This document shows positions 48,501 through 56,668 of a stretch of DNA of 64,000 nt, piece by piece. Source of the DNA: Neorhizobium galegae. Lineage in GTDB: Bacteria; Pseudomonadota; Alphaproteobacteria; Rhizobiales; Rhizobiaceae. Under the pieces are notes generated by a model. That model was not told the DNA's origin, did no database searches, and saw only the letters and a program-made list of their open reading frames with translations. The first letter of the stretch is position 1, and every line of letters starts with the position of its first letter. A program made the position numbers and the translations under genes. The stretch covers positions 310,001-374,000 of the forward strand of contig NZ_JAGIPH010000005.1 of assembly GCF_017877135.1 (NCBI RefSeq), read 5' to 3'.

Positions 48501-48861
48501 GACGGAAGCGGTCACCCGCGTGGTGCGCGCGCGTGCCGTCAATCCGCGCTTCATTGCCGGCCAGATGCGCCACGGCCCACGCGGGGCAGCCGAATTCGCC
48601 GAGACCGTGGATCGGCTTGTCGGCTTTGCCGAAACCACTGGAGCGGTTCCGCAAGGGCTGATCGAGGCCGTCTACGAGGCCTATGTGGCCGACGAGAAGG
48701 TGCGCGATTTCGTGCTCGATCAGAACCCGGAAGCAGCCGGCGCGATTGCCGACCGGCTGATGTCGGCGCGCCGCCGCGGCCTCTGGCAGCCGCGCCGCAA
48801 TTCGGTCGATCGCGAACTGGAAGCCCTGCGTGGTTTTGCCCGGGAAAGGCAGCGCCGATGA
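45508..48861 (+). CDS. cobN: Cobaltochelatase subunit CobN (short form)
   Basis: This 1117-residue CobN/magnesium-chelatase-H-type subunit has the conserved HMGAHGTLEWLPGK, YPFIVSNPGEA, VLPTGRNLYASDPR, GGEEVAQGLALMG and IFGSAPGTYGSGI segments. It binds hydrogenobyrinic acid a,c-diamide and inserts Co(II) with ATP from CobS/CobT, which are not in the window. Classic CobN is about 1275 residues. Here the stretch between QHVFG and the GPSGAP segment is short (about 30 residues), where I recall long forms having an extra domain-sized insert. The frame is intact. It overlaps cobG by 4 nt. Confidence 0.94.
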   Translation: MHILATTSSSLDDLIEPVDLNQTRGDVVVLSFSDSDLNGMASAWDRLSRNDLSLRLAPLSDLRHPMSVDLWIDKVARHARVLMVRILGGYDRWRYGVEELSHLARRNNIPLILLPGECSETDDRLTAASTLAPDENAGFLSFFREGGPDNLDRLATSLFALANGQRDVRPVAEAVPRLGFYRPGHGVVSLPEALEGFAGKKVLPLLFYRSMLLSADVAPIDALSAALAARGYAPLPVFVPGLKDFATLSFLEKQFAALHPPALITATAFASQAELAGETLFDRLDVPVFQAVIATTRREAWEASRRGLGPSDLAMHVVLPELDGRILAGTLSFKAERSGDSAYGFAGFANRPEPDRVEAVADRIARHLALQETPRAERRITILMPDYPGAAGRTGYAVGLDVPESVRQILIQLAEQGYGVTGIPDTAKALMDRVLTGAHHFSDAEYEDYFARLPDQARDAVAATWGGPQADDAFGPDGFSFRAARFGNVTVALAPDRGREADRRTDYHDPARPPRHALMAFGAWMQRECHAILHMGAHGTLEWLPGKTVALTDSCFPELVTGQLPVIYPFIVSNPGEAAIAKRRIAAVTLGHLPPILTEAGLSEAQQRLELLVDEYAQADGLDRRRRDRLAKLILEAAEETGLAGEAGVSEVDDPDTALSRIDAFLCDLKDFAIKDGQHVFGHSDDRETDPARLESARCERESLIAALDGRHIRPGPSGAPARARRDVLPTGRNLYASDPRTMPTPTAFELGRLAADEVIRRYMQDHGDWPKNIVIDLWGSATLRSGGEEVAQGLALMGARPVQDPATGRVTGIEVLPPASLGRPRVDVTFRISGLFRDMFPALIALVDAAVRAISARSDEADGDNPLAEASLAGGAAPARIFGSAPGTYGSGIEEQLSAGDWERREDLGRAYLAMASHTFGGPDGEEREAGALFEERVRHADLLVHTGDDPGRDLLDGSGDVAFIGGFAAAVAALGSKADVIALDTTDPERPRARSVTEAVTRVVRARAVNPRFIAGQMRHGPRGAAEFAETVDRLVGFAETTGAVPQGLIEAVYEAYVADEKVRDFVLDQNPEAAGAIADRLMSARRRGLWQPRRNSVDRELEALRGFARERQRR

Positions 48862-50228
48862 CGACGGTACCAGCCACCTCTCCTGCACCCTCTTCTTCCT
48901 TTGCGCCGCTCTCTCTCCTGGCACGCGGCGCCTGCCCGGCGCTGTCGGCCCCGATGCAAACCGGCGACGGGCTATTGACCCGCGTGGCGCTGGCAGCCCC
49001 GATAGGCCCCGGCAACCTCTCAAGCCTTTGCGATCTCTCCCGCCGCCACGGCAACGGTATCCTCGATGTGACCGCGCGTGGAAACCTGCAGATCCGCGGG
49101 CTGGACCATCAATCCGCCGTCGATCTGGAACGGGCGGTGCGCGATCTGCCGCTGCCGCTTCGCGAGGGGCTGGCGGTGGAATGGTCGCCGCTTGCCGGAG
49201 AGGATGGCAGCGAGATTGCCGATCCGCGTCCGCTCGGAGAGGCCATCATTGCCCGTGCCCGGCTGCTCTCCGGACAGCTTGCACCGAAACTGTCGGTGGT
49301 GGTCGAGGGTGGTGGGGCGATTCGGCTCGATCATCTGCTGGCCGATATCCGGCTGACGGCGGATCGCCAGCACGGCACCCTCTTCTGGGGCCTGACGCTC
49401 GGTGGCACGGCAGGCAGCGGCCGCAGGCTGGGGCTGGTGGCCGACAATGAGGCCGCAGACCTTGTCGAAGAACTTCTGCAGCATCTGGCCCGGCTTGGCC
49501 CGAAGGCACGCGGCCGCGATATCGATCCTGCGCATCTGGCCCAACTGGACCGTTTGCGACCGGTGCCCGCAACCGCATTTAAGGTCCCGGCGCCGACCGC
49601 CCCGTTCGGGGTTTTCGCTGTTTCCGAAGGGCTCTCTGCCCTGCACATCGCGCTGCCCTTCGGGCAGATGGAGGCGGCGCGGCTTGCGGCCCTGTCAGAG
49701 GTTTCTGCCAAGGCGGGCATCCTGTGGCTCAAACCTGCTCCGGATCACGCTCTTGTCCTTACCGGACCGCAACAGGCTTGCGCCGACGTTCTCGCCCATG
49801 CGGAAAAATTGGGCTTCATCAGCTGCGGCGGCGATCCGCTTGCTGAAATTTCCGCCTGCCCCGGCCAGCCCTCCTGCCGCTCCGGCCGCTATGCCACGCA
49901 TGAGACCGGCCGCTTTGCCGCAAGCAAAGCCTCAGTCTTGCTGGATGGCTCCATTCGCCTGCATCTTTCCGGCTGCGCCAAAGGCTGCGCCCATCCCGGG
50001 GTCGCCACCCTGACATTCGTGGGCTCGGATGCGGGCACGCATCTTGTCTTTGAGGGCAAAACCTCCGATACCCCGCTCAAAACCCTTGTCCCGCACACGG
50101 AAACCGCAGCCCTTGCCGTGCTCGACCGGCTGGTGCGTCTCAAGCGCCAGCCCACCGAGACGAGCCGCGACTGTCTGGCCCGCCTGGGTCCGCGAGCGAT
50201 TGCGGCGGCGCTTTCTGAAGGTAGATGA
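48858..50228 (+). CDS. cobG: Precorrin-3B synthase
   Basis: This 456-residue nitrite/sulfite-reductase-like protein makes precorrin-3B by an O2-dependent hydroxylation and lactone formation, the step that defines the aerobic pathway. The cluster ligands are visible as ACPGQPSC and LSGCAKGC(AHPG), a [4Fe-4S] ferredoxin half-domain pattern. A short Ser/Pro-rich N-terminus precedes LARGACPAL. ATGA overlap with cobN upstream and with cobH downstream. Confidence 0.95.
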   Translation: MTTVPATSPAPSSSFAPLSLLARGACPALSAPMQTGDGLLTRVALAAPIGPGNLSSLCDLSRRHGNGILDVTARGNLQIRGLDHQSAVDLERAVRDLPLPLREGLAVEWSPLAGEDGSEIADPRPLGEAIIARARLLSGQLAPKLSVVVEGGGAIRLDHLLADIRLTADRQHGTLFWGLTLGGTAGSGRRLGLVADNEAADLVEELLQHLARLGPKARGRDIDPAHLAQLDRLRPVPATAFKVPAPTAPFGVFAVSEGLSALHIALPFGQMEAARLAALSEVSAKAGILWLKPAPDHALVLTGPQQACADVLAHAEKLGFISCGGDPLAEISACPGQPSCRSGRYATHETGRFAASKASVLLDGSIRLHLSGCAKGCAHPGVATLTFVGSDAGTHLVFEGKTSDTPLKTLVPHTETAALAVLDRLVRLKRQPTETSRDCLARLGPRAIAAALSEGR

Positions 50229-50860
50229 TGACTGACTACGACTACATTCGCGATGGCGATGCGATCTACGCCAAATCCTTCGCCATTATCCGCGAGGAAG
50301 CCGATCTTTCGCCCTTCTCGCCAGACGAGGCAGACGTCGCGATCCGCATGATCCATGCCTGCGGGCTGGTGGAGGCGGCACAGAACTTCCGTTTTTCACC
50401 GACCTTCGTTGAGGCAGCGCGCGGCGCTCTTTCTGCCGGACGTCCGATCTTCTGCGATGCGCAGATGGTGGCCCACGGCGTGACGCGCGCCCGCCTTGCC
50501 AATAGGAACGAGGTGATCTGCACGCTGCGCGATCCGCAAACGCCCGAGATTGCGAAGCGCATCGGCAATACGCGCTCGGCGGCGGCACTCGAACTCTGGG
50601 TAGAGCAGCTGGAGGGCGCGATCGTTGCCATCGGCAATGCCCCGACGGCGCTCTTCTATCTGCTGGAAATGCTGGATCGCGGCTGCCCGCGCCCGGCTGC
50701 CATCATCGGCATGCCCGTCGGCTTCGTCGGCGCTGCCGAAAGCAAGGATGCGCTTGCCGAACACAAGCTCGGCATCCCTTATGCCATCGTGAAGGGCCGT
50801 ATGGGCGGCTCGGCCATGACGGCTGCTGCCGTCAATGCTCTGGCGAGGGCCGGGCTTTGA
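50225..50860 (+). CDS. cobH: Precorrin-8X methylmutase
   Basis: This 211-residue CobH/CbiC enzyme moves the methyl from C-11 to C-12, giving hydrogenobyrinic acid. The catalytic His is in MIHACG; counted from the second Met (ATG at 50228) it is His43, the number known from the characterised enzyme, so that start may be the true one. FCDAQMVAHGV and GNAPTALFYLLE, the substrate loop, are present. It overlaps cobG and then cobI by a few bases. Confidence 0.96.
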   Translation: MMTDYDYIRDGDAIYAKSFAIIREEADLSPFSPDEADVAIRMIHACGLVEAAQNFRFSPTFVEAARGALSAGRPIFCDAQMVAHGVTRARLANRNEVICTLRDPQTPEIAKRIGNTRSAAALELWVEQLEGAIVAIGNAPTALFYLLEMLDRGCPRPAAIIGMPVGFVGAAESKDALAEHKLGIPYAIVKGRMGGSAMTAAAVNALARAGL

Positions 50861-51594
50861 GCGAGATACAACGCGGAAAACTGATCGGCGTCGGCACCGG
50901 ACCCGGTGACCCGGACCTGTTGACCCTGAAAGCGGTAAAGGCGCTCGCGGCGGCCGACGTGGTCGCCTTCTTTGCCAAGCGCGGCGCCCGCGGCAATGGC
51001 CGCACCATCGTCGATGCGCATATGCGCGCCGGCATCATCGAACTGCCGCTCGTCTATCCGGTGACCGTGGAAGAGCACAAGGACAGCGATGTCTACAAGA
51101 GCGCCATCGACGGCTTCTTTGACGAATCGGCAGCCCGGATTGCCGTGCACCTTGAGGCGGGGCGGACGGTTGCTGTGCTGAGCGAAGGCGATCCGCTGTT
51201 TTACGGCTCCTACATGCACCTGCACCTGCGGCTTGCGCTGCATTTTCCGGCCGAAGTCATTCCCGGCGTTACCGCCATGTCCGGCTGCTGGTCGATGGCC
51301 AACCTGCCGCTGGTGCAGGGCGACGACATTTTGAGCGTGCTGCCCGGCACCCTTTCGGAAGAGGTGCTGGCACAAAGGCTTGGCGGCACCGATGGCGCCG
51401 TCATCATGAAGGTCGGCCGCAACCTGCCCAAGATCCGCCGCGCGCTTTCCTTGGTCGGCAAGCTCGATGGTGCGGTCTATGTGGAGCGTGGCACCATGGC
51501 AAACGGCGCCGTCATCCCGCTTGTCGCGCGCGACGAAAGCCCGGCCCCGTATTTTTCGCTGGTGCTGGTACCCGGCTGGAAGGGACGGCCATGA
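50857..51594 (+). CDS. cobI: Precorrin-2 C20-methyltransferase
   Basis: This 245-residue SAM-dependent uroporphyrinogen-type methyltransferase methylates C-20 of precorrin-2. The SAM-binding GVGTGPGDPDLLTLKAVKAL is near residue 12, SEGDPLFYGSYMH is about residue 110, and VIPGVTAMSGC lies around residue 135. The start is TTG at 50857, overlapping the cobH stop in TTGA. It overlaps cobJ in an ATGA. Confidence 0.95.
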   Translation: MSEIQRGKLIGVGTGPGDPDLLTLKAVKALAAADVVAFFAKRGARGNGRTIVDAHMRAGIIELPLVYPVTVEEHKDSDVYKSAIDGFFDESAARIAVHLEAGRTVAVLSEGDPLFYGSYMHLHLRLALHFPAEVIPGVTAMSGCWSMANLPLVQGDDILSVLPGTLSEEVLAQRLGGTDGAVIMKVGRNLPKIRRALSLVGKLDGAVYVERGTMANGAVIPLVARDESPAPYFSLVLVPGWKGRP

Positions 51595-52379
51595 GCGAGA
51601 CGCCTGCTCTGGACATGACCGGCCGGCTCACCGTCGTCGGCCTTGGGCCGGGAAGCCCGCTGCAGATAAGCCCTGAAGCACTGTCTGCCGTTGAACAGGC
51701 AACCGATTTTTTCGGTTACGGCCCCTATGTCGAACGTCTTGCGCTGAAAGCCCACCAGCGCCGGCACGCCTCCGACAATCGCGAGGAGATTTCGCGCGCG
51801 GCAGCCGCGCTTGAGCTTGCCGCACGCGGCGGACAGGTTTGCGTCGTCTCCGGCGGCGATGCCGGTGTGTTTGCCATGGCAGCCGCCGTCTGCGAGGCCA
51901 TGGAAACGGGACCTGAGACCTGGCGGCGGGTGGATTTTTCCGTCGTGCCCGGCATTACGGCCATGCTGGCGGTTGCGGCAAAAGCCGGTGCGCCGCTCGG
52001 CCATGATTTTTGCGCCATCTCGCTGTCCGACAATCTGAAGCCCTGGAGCATCATCGAAAAGCGGCTGGTTGCCGCTGCAGAAGCCGGCTTCGTGATGGCC
52101 TTCTACAATCCCGTCAGTAAGGCGCGGCCGCACCAGCTCGGTGACGCATTCGATATATTGCGCCAACATCTGCCCGGCACTGTGCCTGTCATCTTTGGCC
52201 GTGCGGCGGGAAGACCCGACGAAAGAATCCGCATTGAGACGCTGGCGGATGCGCGATCCGACATGGCAGACATGGCCACCTGCATCATTGTCGGCTCGGT
52301 GGAAACCCGTCTGATTGCTCGCGAAGGCAAGGCGCCGCTTGTCTATTCGCCGCGCAGCTGGTCGGCAGGAAAGGCCTGA
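51591..52379 (+). CDS. cobJ: Precorrin-3B C17-methyltransferase
   Basis: This 262-residue SAM-dependent methyltransferase does C-17 methylation with ring contraction. The motifs are VVGLGPGSPLQISPEA, VSGGDAGVFAMAA, VVPGITAMLA and VMAFYNPVSKARPHQ, the last being characteristic of CobJ/CbiH. Its 3' end overlaps the convergent cobK by 37 nt. Confidence 0.96.
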   Translation: MSETPALDMTGRLTVVGLGPGSPLQISPEALSAVEQATDFFGYGPYVERLALKAHQRRHASDNREEISRAAAALELAARGGQVCVVSGGDAGVFAMAAAVCEAMETGPETWRRVDFSVVPGITAMLAVAAKAGAPLGHDFCAISLSDNLKPWSIIEKRLVAAAEAGFVMAFYNPVSKARPHQLGDAFDILRQHLPGTVPVIFGRAAGRPDERIRIETLADARSDMADMATCIIVGSVETRLIAREGKAPLVYSPRSWSAGKA

Positions 52380-53107
52380 GCGACATGGTCGACAAGCGCC
52401 TCCACCGTCTGGAAGGAACAGACATCCGGCAGAGCCGGGCGGCGGATCATGATGACGTCGAGGCCAAGCGCTCGGGCCGCTGCGATCTTGCCATAGCTTG
52501 CCGTCCCACCGGAATTCTTCGACACGATCACCTCGATCCCGTTGTCGCGCAACAGGGCAACCTCCTCGTCCAGGGCAAACGGACCGCGGGCGGTGATGTA
52601 GCGCACATCGGCAAGCGCAAGTGGCGGCTCGACCGGATCGACGCTGCGCACCAGATAGTGGTGCCGGGGGGCGGCCTCGAAGGGCAAAAGCTCCTGCCGG
52701 CCGAGCGCCAGGAACACGAGACGCGGCGCATCTCCAAGGTTCGCCACCGCCTGCTCCACGCTCTCCACCTCCTGCCAGCGATCGCCGGGCACCCTGTCCC
52801 AGCCGGGCCGGCGCAGCGCCACCAGCGGAATGTCGGCCATGCGGGCGGCCGTAGCGGCATTGGCGGAGATCTGCGCCGCATAAGGATGCGTGGCATCGAT
52901 CATCAGGTCGATCCGCTGGTGCGCAAGATAATGCGCGAGCCCGTCTGCGCCGCCAAAGCCACCGGTGCGCACTGGAACGGGCTGCTCGACCGGCGTTTTG
53001 GTGCGCCCGGCAAGCGACAGCTCCAGCCGGAAGCGGTGGAGTGCGGCAAGGCGCCCGGCAATCTGGCGCGCTTCCGTGGTGCCGCCAAGAATGAGAATGG
53101 AGTGCAA
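52343..53107 (-). CDS. cobK: Precorrin-6A reductase
   Basis: This 254-residue NADPH-dependent reductase reduces precorrin-6A to 6B. It begins (M)HSILILGGTTEARQIAGRLA, and DATHPYAAQISANA and VSKNSGG are conserved. The start is a TTG at 53107 with CAGGAG 8 nt upstream; a longer frame up to 53407 runs antisense through cobL and is not real. It lies on the strand opposite its neighbours: it converges on cobJ with a 37-nt overlap and diverges from cobL with only 4 nt between the start codons. Confidence 0.94.
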   Translation of the reverse strand: MHSILILGGTTEARQIAGRLAALHRFRLELSLAGRTKTPVEQPVPVRTGGFGGADGLAHYLAHQRIDLMIDATHPYAAQISANAATAARMADIPLVALRRPGWDRVPGDRWQEVESVEQAVANLGDAPRLVFLALGRQELLPFEAAPRHHYLVRSVDPVEPPLALADVRYITARGPFALDEEVALLRDNGIEVIVSKNSGGTASYGKIAAARALGLDVIMIRRPALPDVCSFQTVEALVDHVAQAFPADQLRGE

Positions 53108-53111
53108 GACC

Positions 53112-54365
53112 TTGGCTCCTGAACAGGAAAAAGCCCTTGTAGCGCACGCACCCTGGTTGTCCATCGTCGGCATTGGCGAAGACGGCTTGCGCGGCATCGG
53201 CGAAGAGGCACGCCGTGCCATAGCAGAGGCCGAAACCGTGTTTGGCGGTCGCCGCCATCTGGACCTGGCGCGCGATGCCATCACCGGCAAAGCCCGCCCC
53301 TGGCCGCAGCCCTTCGATGCGGCGATGAAAGACGTGCTTGCCCTTGCTGGAACCAGAACCTGCGTGCTGGCCTCCGGCGACCCGTTCTTCTTCGGCGTCG
53401 GTGTCACGCTCGCACGGCATATGTCACCGGACGAGTTTCGCGCCTATCCCGCCCCATCGGCTTTTTCGCTAGCAGCATCCCGGCTCGGCTGGGCGCTTCA
53501 GGATGTGGACACGGTGTCGCTGCATGGCCGCCCTATCGACCTGATCCGCCCGATTCTCCATCCGGGCCGACAGGTTCTTGCGCTCACCTCCGATGCCACT
53601 GGGCCGGAAGCGATTGCCCGCCTGCTGTGTGACAGCGGCTTCGGGCATAGCCGGCTAAAGATACTGGAGGCGTTGGGCGGCCCTGAGGAGAAAATCCGCT
53701 CCACTGAGGCCCAGGATTTTGCCCTGACCGACATCGACCCGCTCAATCTGGTGGCCATTGAGGTCAAAGCCGAGGCGGCGGCGAGAATTCTGCCGCTCGG
53801 CTTCGGGCTTGCCGACGATCTGTTCGAGCATGACGGCCAGATCACCAAGCGCGAAATCCGCGCCATGACGCTGTCGGCGCTGTCGCCGCAACGGGGGCAG
53901 TTGTTGTGGGATATCGGCGCCGGCTCCGGCTCGATCGGCATCGAGTGGATGCTGGCGCATCCCTCCCTTCATGCCATTGCCATCGAACATCACCCCGAGC
54001 GCGCGGCGCGCGTTCGGCGCAATGCCGCAAGCTTTGGCGTGCCGGGTCTTCACCTGGTGGAAGGCAAGGCGCCGGATGCGCTGGCCGGCCTGCCGCAGCC
54101 GGATGCCATTTTCATCGGCGGTGGCGGCAGCGGCGATGGCGTGCTGGCAGCAGCGCTTTCTGCCCTGAAGATCGGCGGACGGCTGGTTGCCAATGCGGTG
54201 ACGCTCGAAATGGAGCAGGTTCTGCTGGCAGCCCATGCGGCGCATGGCGGCACGTTGACGCGGCTCTCGATCGACCGGGCCGAGCCCGTCGGCCGCATGA
54301 CGGGCTGGCGTGCGGCCATGCCGGTAACCCAATGGATTTTCATCAAGAAGGAGCTTAGCACATGA
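53112..54365 (+). CDS. cobL: Precorrin-6Y C5,15-methyltransferase (decarboxylating)
   Basis: This 417-residue bifunctional enzyme joins an N-terminal SAM methyltransferase of the uroporphyrinogen type (IVGIGEDGL near residue 20, ASGDPFFFGVG) to a C-terminal class-I methyltransferase/decarboxylase (DIGAGSGSIGIEW, then GGGGSGDG). It methylates C-5 and C-15 and decarboxylates the acetate side chain. I favour a TTG at 53112 with GGAG 9 nt upstream and no overlap with cobK; ATGs at 53091/53097 would add a few residues and overlap cobK. ATGA overlap with cobE. Confidence 0.94.
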   Translation: MAPEQEKALVAHAPWLSIVGIGEDGLRGIGEEARRAIAEAETVFGGRRHLDLARDAITGKARPWPQPFDAAMKDVLALAGTRTCVLASGDPFFFGVGVTLARHMSPDEFRAYPAPSAFSLAASRLGWALQDVDTVSLHGRPIDLIRPILHPGRQVLALTSDATGPEAIARLLCDSGFGHSRLKILEALGGPEEKIRSTEAQDFALTDIDPLNLVAIEVKAEAAARILPLGFGLADDLFEHDGQITKREIRAMTLSALSPQRGQLLWDIGAGSGSIGIEWMLAHPSLHAIAIEHHPERAARVRRNAASFGVPGLHLVEGKAPDALAGLPQPDAIFIGGGGSGDGVLAAALSALKIGGRLVANAVTLEMEQVLLAAHAAHGGTLTRLSIDRAEPVGRMTGWRAAMPVTQWIFIKKELST

Positions 54366-54748
54366 TCACTGCTGGTATCGGATGCCGCAAGGGAACGACC
54401 GCCGAAACGGTTCTGGCCGTTTTGAAGGAAGCGCTTGAGGCCTGCGGCCGGGCTGGCGAACGCCCGCAGCGGCTTGCCACCGGCGCGCTGAAAGCGGACG
54501 AGGCTGGACTTCTCGAAGCCGCCGAGCGTCTGGGCGTGTCGCTCACCATCATCTCCGATCCGGAGATGGAAGACGTGTCACCACGCACGCTGACGCTCTC
54601 CACGCACAGCATGGCGCATGTTGGCATTCCAAGCTTCTGCGAGGCGGCAGCCCTTGCCGCTGCCGGAAAGAGCGGCCGCCTCGTTGGCCCACGCCATGTC
54701 GCACAGGGCGTCACCTGCGCCATCGCGATTGCCGAGGAGGCGGCATGA
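54362..54748 (+). CDS. cobE: CobE (CbiG C-terminal-like)
   Basis: This 128-residue protein begins [15 protein letters not shown], the CobE/CbiG_C signature, and has [14 protein letters not shown] in the middle. In the anaerobic pathway the CbiG counterpart opens the ring lactone; the role of CobE in the aerobic route is not well defined, although it is required or helpful in known clusters. It is coupled to cobL and cobM by 4-nt overlaps. Confidence 0.93.
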   Translation: MITAGIGCRKGTTAETVLAVLKEALEACGRAGERPQRLATGALKADEAGLLEAAERLGVSLTIISDPEMEDVSPRTLTLSTHSMAHVGIPSFCEAAALAAAGKSGRLVGPRHVAQGVTCAIAIAEEAA

Positions 54749-55530
54749 CGGTCCATTTCATCGGCGCCGGACCCGGTGCTGCGGACCTGATCACGGTGCG
54801 CGGGCGCGATATCATCGCCCGCTCTCCAGTCTGCCTCTATGCCGGCTCGATCGTTCCGCGTGAGCTTCTGGCCTACTGCCCGCCGAATGCCCGCATCGTC
54901 GATACGGCCTCGCTGTCGCTCGAAGACATAGAGGCAGAATATCTGCGCGCGCATGAAGCTGGCGAGGATGTCGCGCGGCTGCATTCGGGCGATCTCTCCG
55001 TCTGGAGTGCGGTGGCTGAACAGATGCGAAGGCTCGACCGGCTCGGCATCGACTATACGCTGACGCCGGGCGTTCCCTCCTTTGCGGCAGCCGCTGCCGC
55101 GCTGAAGCGCGAACTCACCATTCCCGAAGTCGCCCAGAGCCTCGTGCTCACCCGCATTTCCGGCCGCGCGTCAAAGATGCCCGCGGGCGAGACGCTGGCG
55201 AATTTTGCCGCAACGGGCGCAACGCTTGCCATTCACCTGGCAATCCACGCGCTGGAACGGGTGGTGACGGAACTGACGCCGTTCTACGGCGCCGATTGTC
55301 CGGTGGCGATCGTGGTCAAGGCAAGCTGGCCGGACGAAAAAATCCTGCGCGGTACGCTGTCAGATATTGCGGCACAGGTGGCGAAAGATCCTATTGAGCG
55401 CACGGCACTGATCCTTGTCGGCCCCGGCCTCGGGGCTGAAGATTTTCGCGAGAGCGCGCTTTACAGCACCGATTATGTGCGCCGGTTCCGCTGTGCCGAG
55501 ACCATTGCCAGCGGCAAGGACGAGGCATGA
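54745..55530 (+). CDS. cobM: Precorrin-4 C11-methyltransferase
   Basis: This 261-residue SAM methyltransferase methylates C-11 of precorrin-4. The motifs are [46 protein letters not shown] and [16 protein letters not shown], the CobM/CbiF set. Its last 58 nt overlap the 3' end of convergent cbiD. Confidence 0.96.
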   Translation: MTVHFIGAGPGAADLITVRGRDIIARSPVCLYAGSIVPRELLAYCPPNARIVDTASLSLEDIEAEYLRAHEAGEDVARLHSGDLSVWSAVAEQMRRLDRLGIDYTLTPGVPSFAAAAAALKRELTIPEVAQSLVLTRISGRASKMPAGETLANFAATGATLAIHLAIHALERVVTELTPFYGADCPVAIVVKASWPDEKILRGTLSDIAAQVAKDPIERTALILVGPGLGAEDFRESALYSTDYVRRFRCAETIASGKDEA

Positions 55531-56615
55531 TCGGACGGCGTGAATGGCGCTTGCCCCATCAGCCTGCCATCCCGGTCGAACACCAGGATTTCAAGCGCGA
55601 TGGCCGGGTTGACGAGGGCAGACGCCGCCGTTTTCCAGGCAAGGGCAGCAATGCGGTCGCCGAGCGGCAGGTTTTCGCCTTCCGCCAGCTGAAAAGCTTC
55701 GGCAACGGTATTGGCCGCACGGATCTTGTCCGCCAGCGTTTCGGTGCCGCCGGCCTCGCGCGCAAGGCTGGCCAGCGCTTCGAGATCGGCAAGACCGCGC
55801 TTGGAATGCACGTCGAGCATGCCCTGCGCGAGCTTTGTCATCTTGGCAACGCCGCCGGCAACCGTGACCCGTTCGACCGGATGCTTCTTCAGGTATTTGA
55901 GCATGCCGCCGACGAAATCGCCCATGTCGAGAAGCGCCGTTTCCGGCAGGCCGTGATGCGCCTGCACGGCCTTTTCGGAGGTCATGCCGGTGGCGCCGGC
56001 CACATGGGTCAGGCCCGCTGCGCGCGCCACATCGATGCCGCGCCAGATGGAATGGATCCAGGCCGAGCAGGAAAACGGAATGACGATGCCGGTGGTGCCG
56101 AGAATGGAGAGCCCGCCGACAATGCCGAGCCGACCGTTCAACGTCTTTTCCGCCAGAACGTCCCCGCCCGGCACGGAAATCTCCACGTCGAAATCGCAGG
56201 CTTCGCCGGCCACTTCAGCAAGGGCCGCCGCAATCATCTGGCGCGGCACGGGATTGATCGCGGGTTCGCCGGGCGGAATGGCAAGGCCCGCACGGGTGAC
56301 CATGCCGACACCTTCCCCGGCAAAGAACCGCAGTCCGCCGCCCTTTTCGCCATGGCGCAGCGTGCAGACGATGAGGGCGCCATGGGTGACATCCGGATCG
56401 TCGCCAGCATCCTTGATGATGCCGGCCCGGGCAAATCCATCGCCGGCCTCCTCGAGCGCCAGCGTAAAGCCGGGCCTCTGGCCGCCGGGCAGCGTCACCT
56501 CCACCAGATCCGGAAATCCCTTGCCCATCAATGCCAGACAGGCCGCCTTGGCGGCGGCTGCCGCGCAGGTTCCCGTGGTCCAGCCACGGCGCAGGTGTTT
56601 GGGATCGGCTTCCAT
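55473..56615 (-). CDS. cbiD: CbiD, precorrin C1-methyltransferase
   Basis: This 380-residue CbiD has the hallmark [17 protein letters not shown] at the N-terminus and [18 protein letters not shown] in the middle. It methylates C-1 with SAM, as CobF does in the classic aerobic pathway. The ATG at 56615 has GGAAGG directly adjacent, so a start slightly upstream (GTG at 56651) is possible. It is divergent from cobA (53 nt between starts) and overlaps cobM at its 3' end by 58 nt. Confidence 0.94.
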   Translation of the reverse strand: MEADPKHLRRGWTTGTCAAAAAKAACLALMGKGFPDLVEVTLPGGQRPGFTLALEEAGDGFARAGIIKDAGDDPDVTHGALIVCTLRHGEKGGGLRFFAGEGVGMVTRAGLAIPPGEPAINPVPRQMIAAALAEVAGEACDFDVEISVPGGDVLAEKTLNGRLGIVGGLSILGTTGIVIPFSCSAWIHSIWRGIDVARAAGLTHVAGATGMTSEKAVQAHHGLPETALLDMGDFVGGMLKYLKKHPVERVTVAGGVAKMTKLAQGMLDVHSKRGLADLEALASLAREAGGTETLADKIRAANTVAEAFQLAEGENLPLGDRIAALAWKTAASALVNPAIALEILVFDRDGRLMGQAPFTPSDHASSLPLAMVSAQRNRRT

Positions 56616-56668
56616 CCTTCCGTCTATAGCGGTGACACCGCGTTCCGTCACCGCCAAAAGGTTTCCCG

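Noticed and set aside
52965..53090. N-terminal extension of cobL into cobK
   Set aside because: It is antisense to cobK and not conserved in CobL, which starts near the IVGIGEDG motif.
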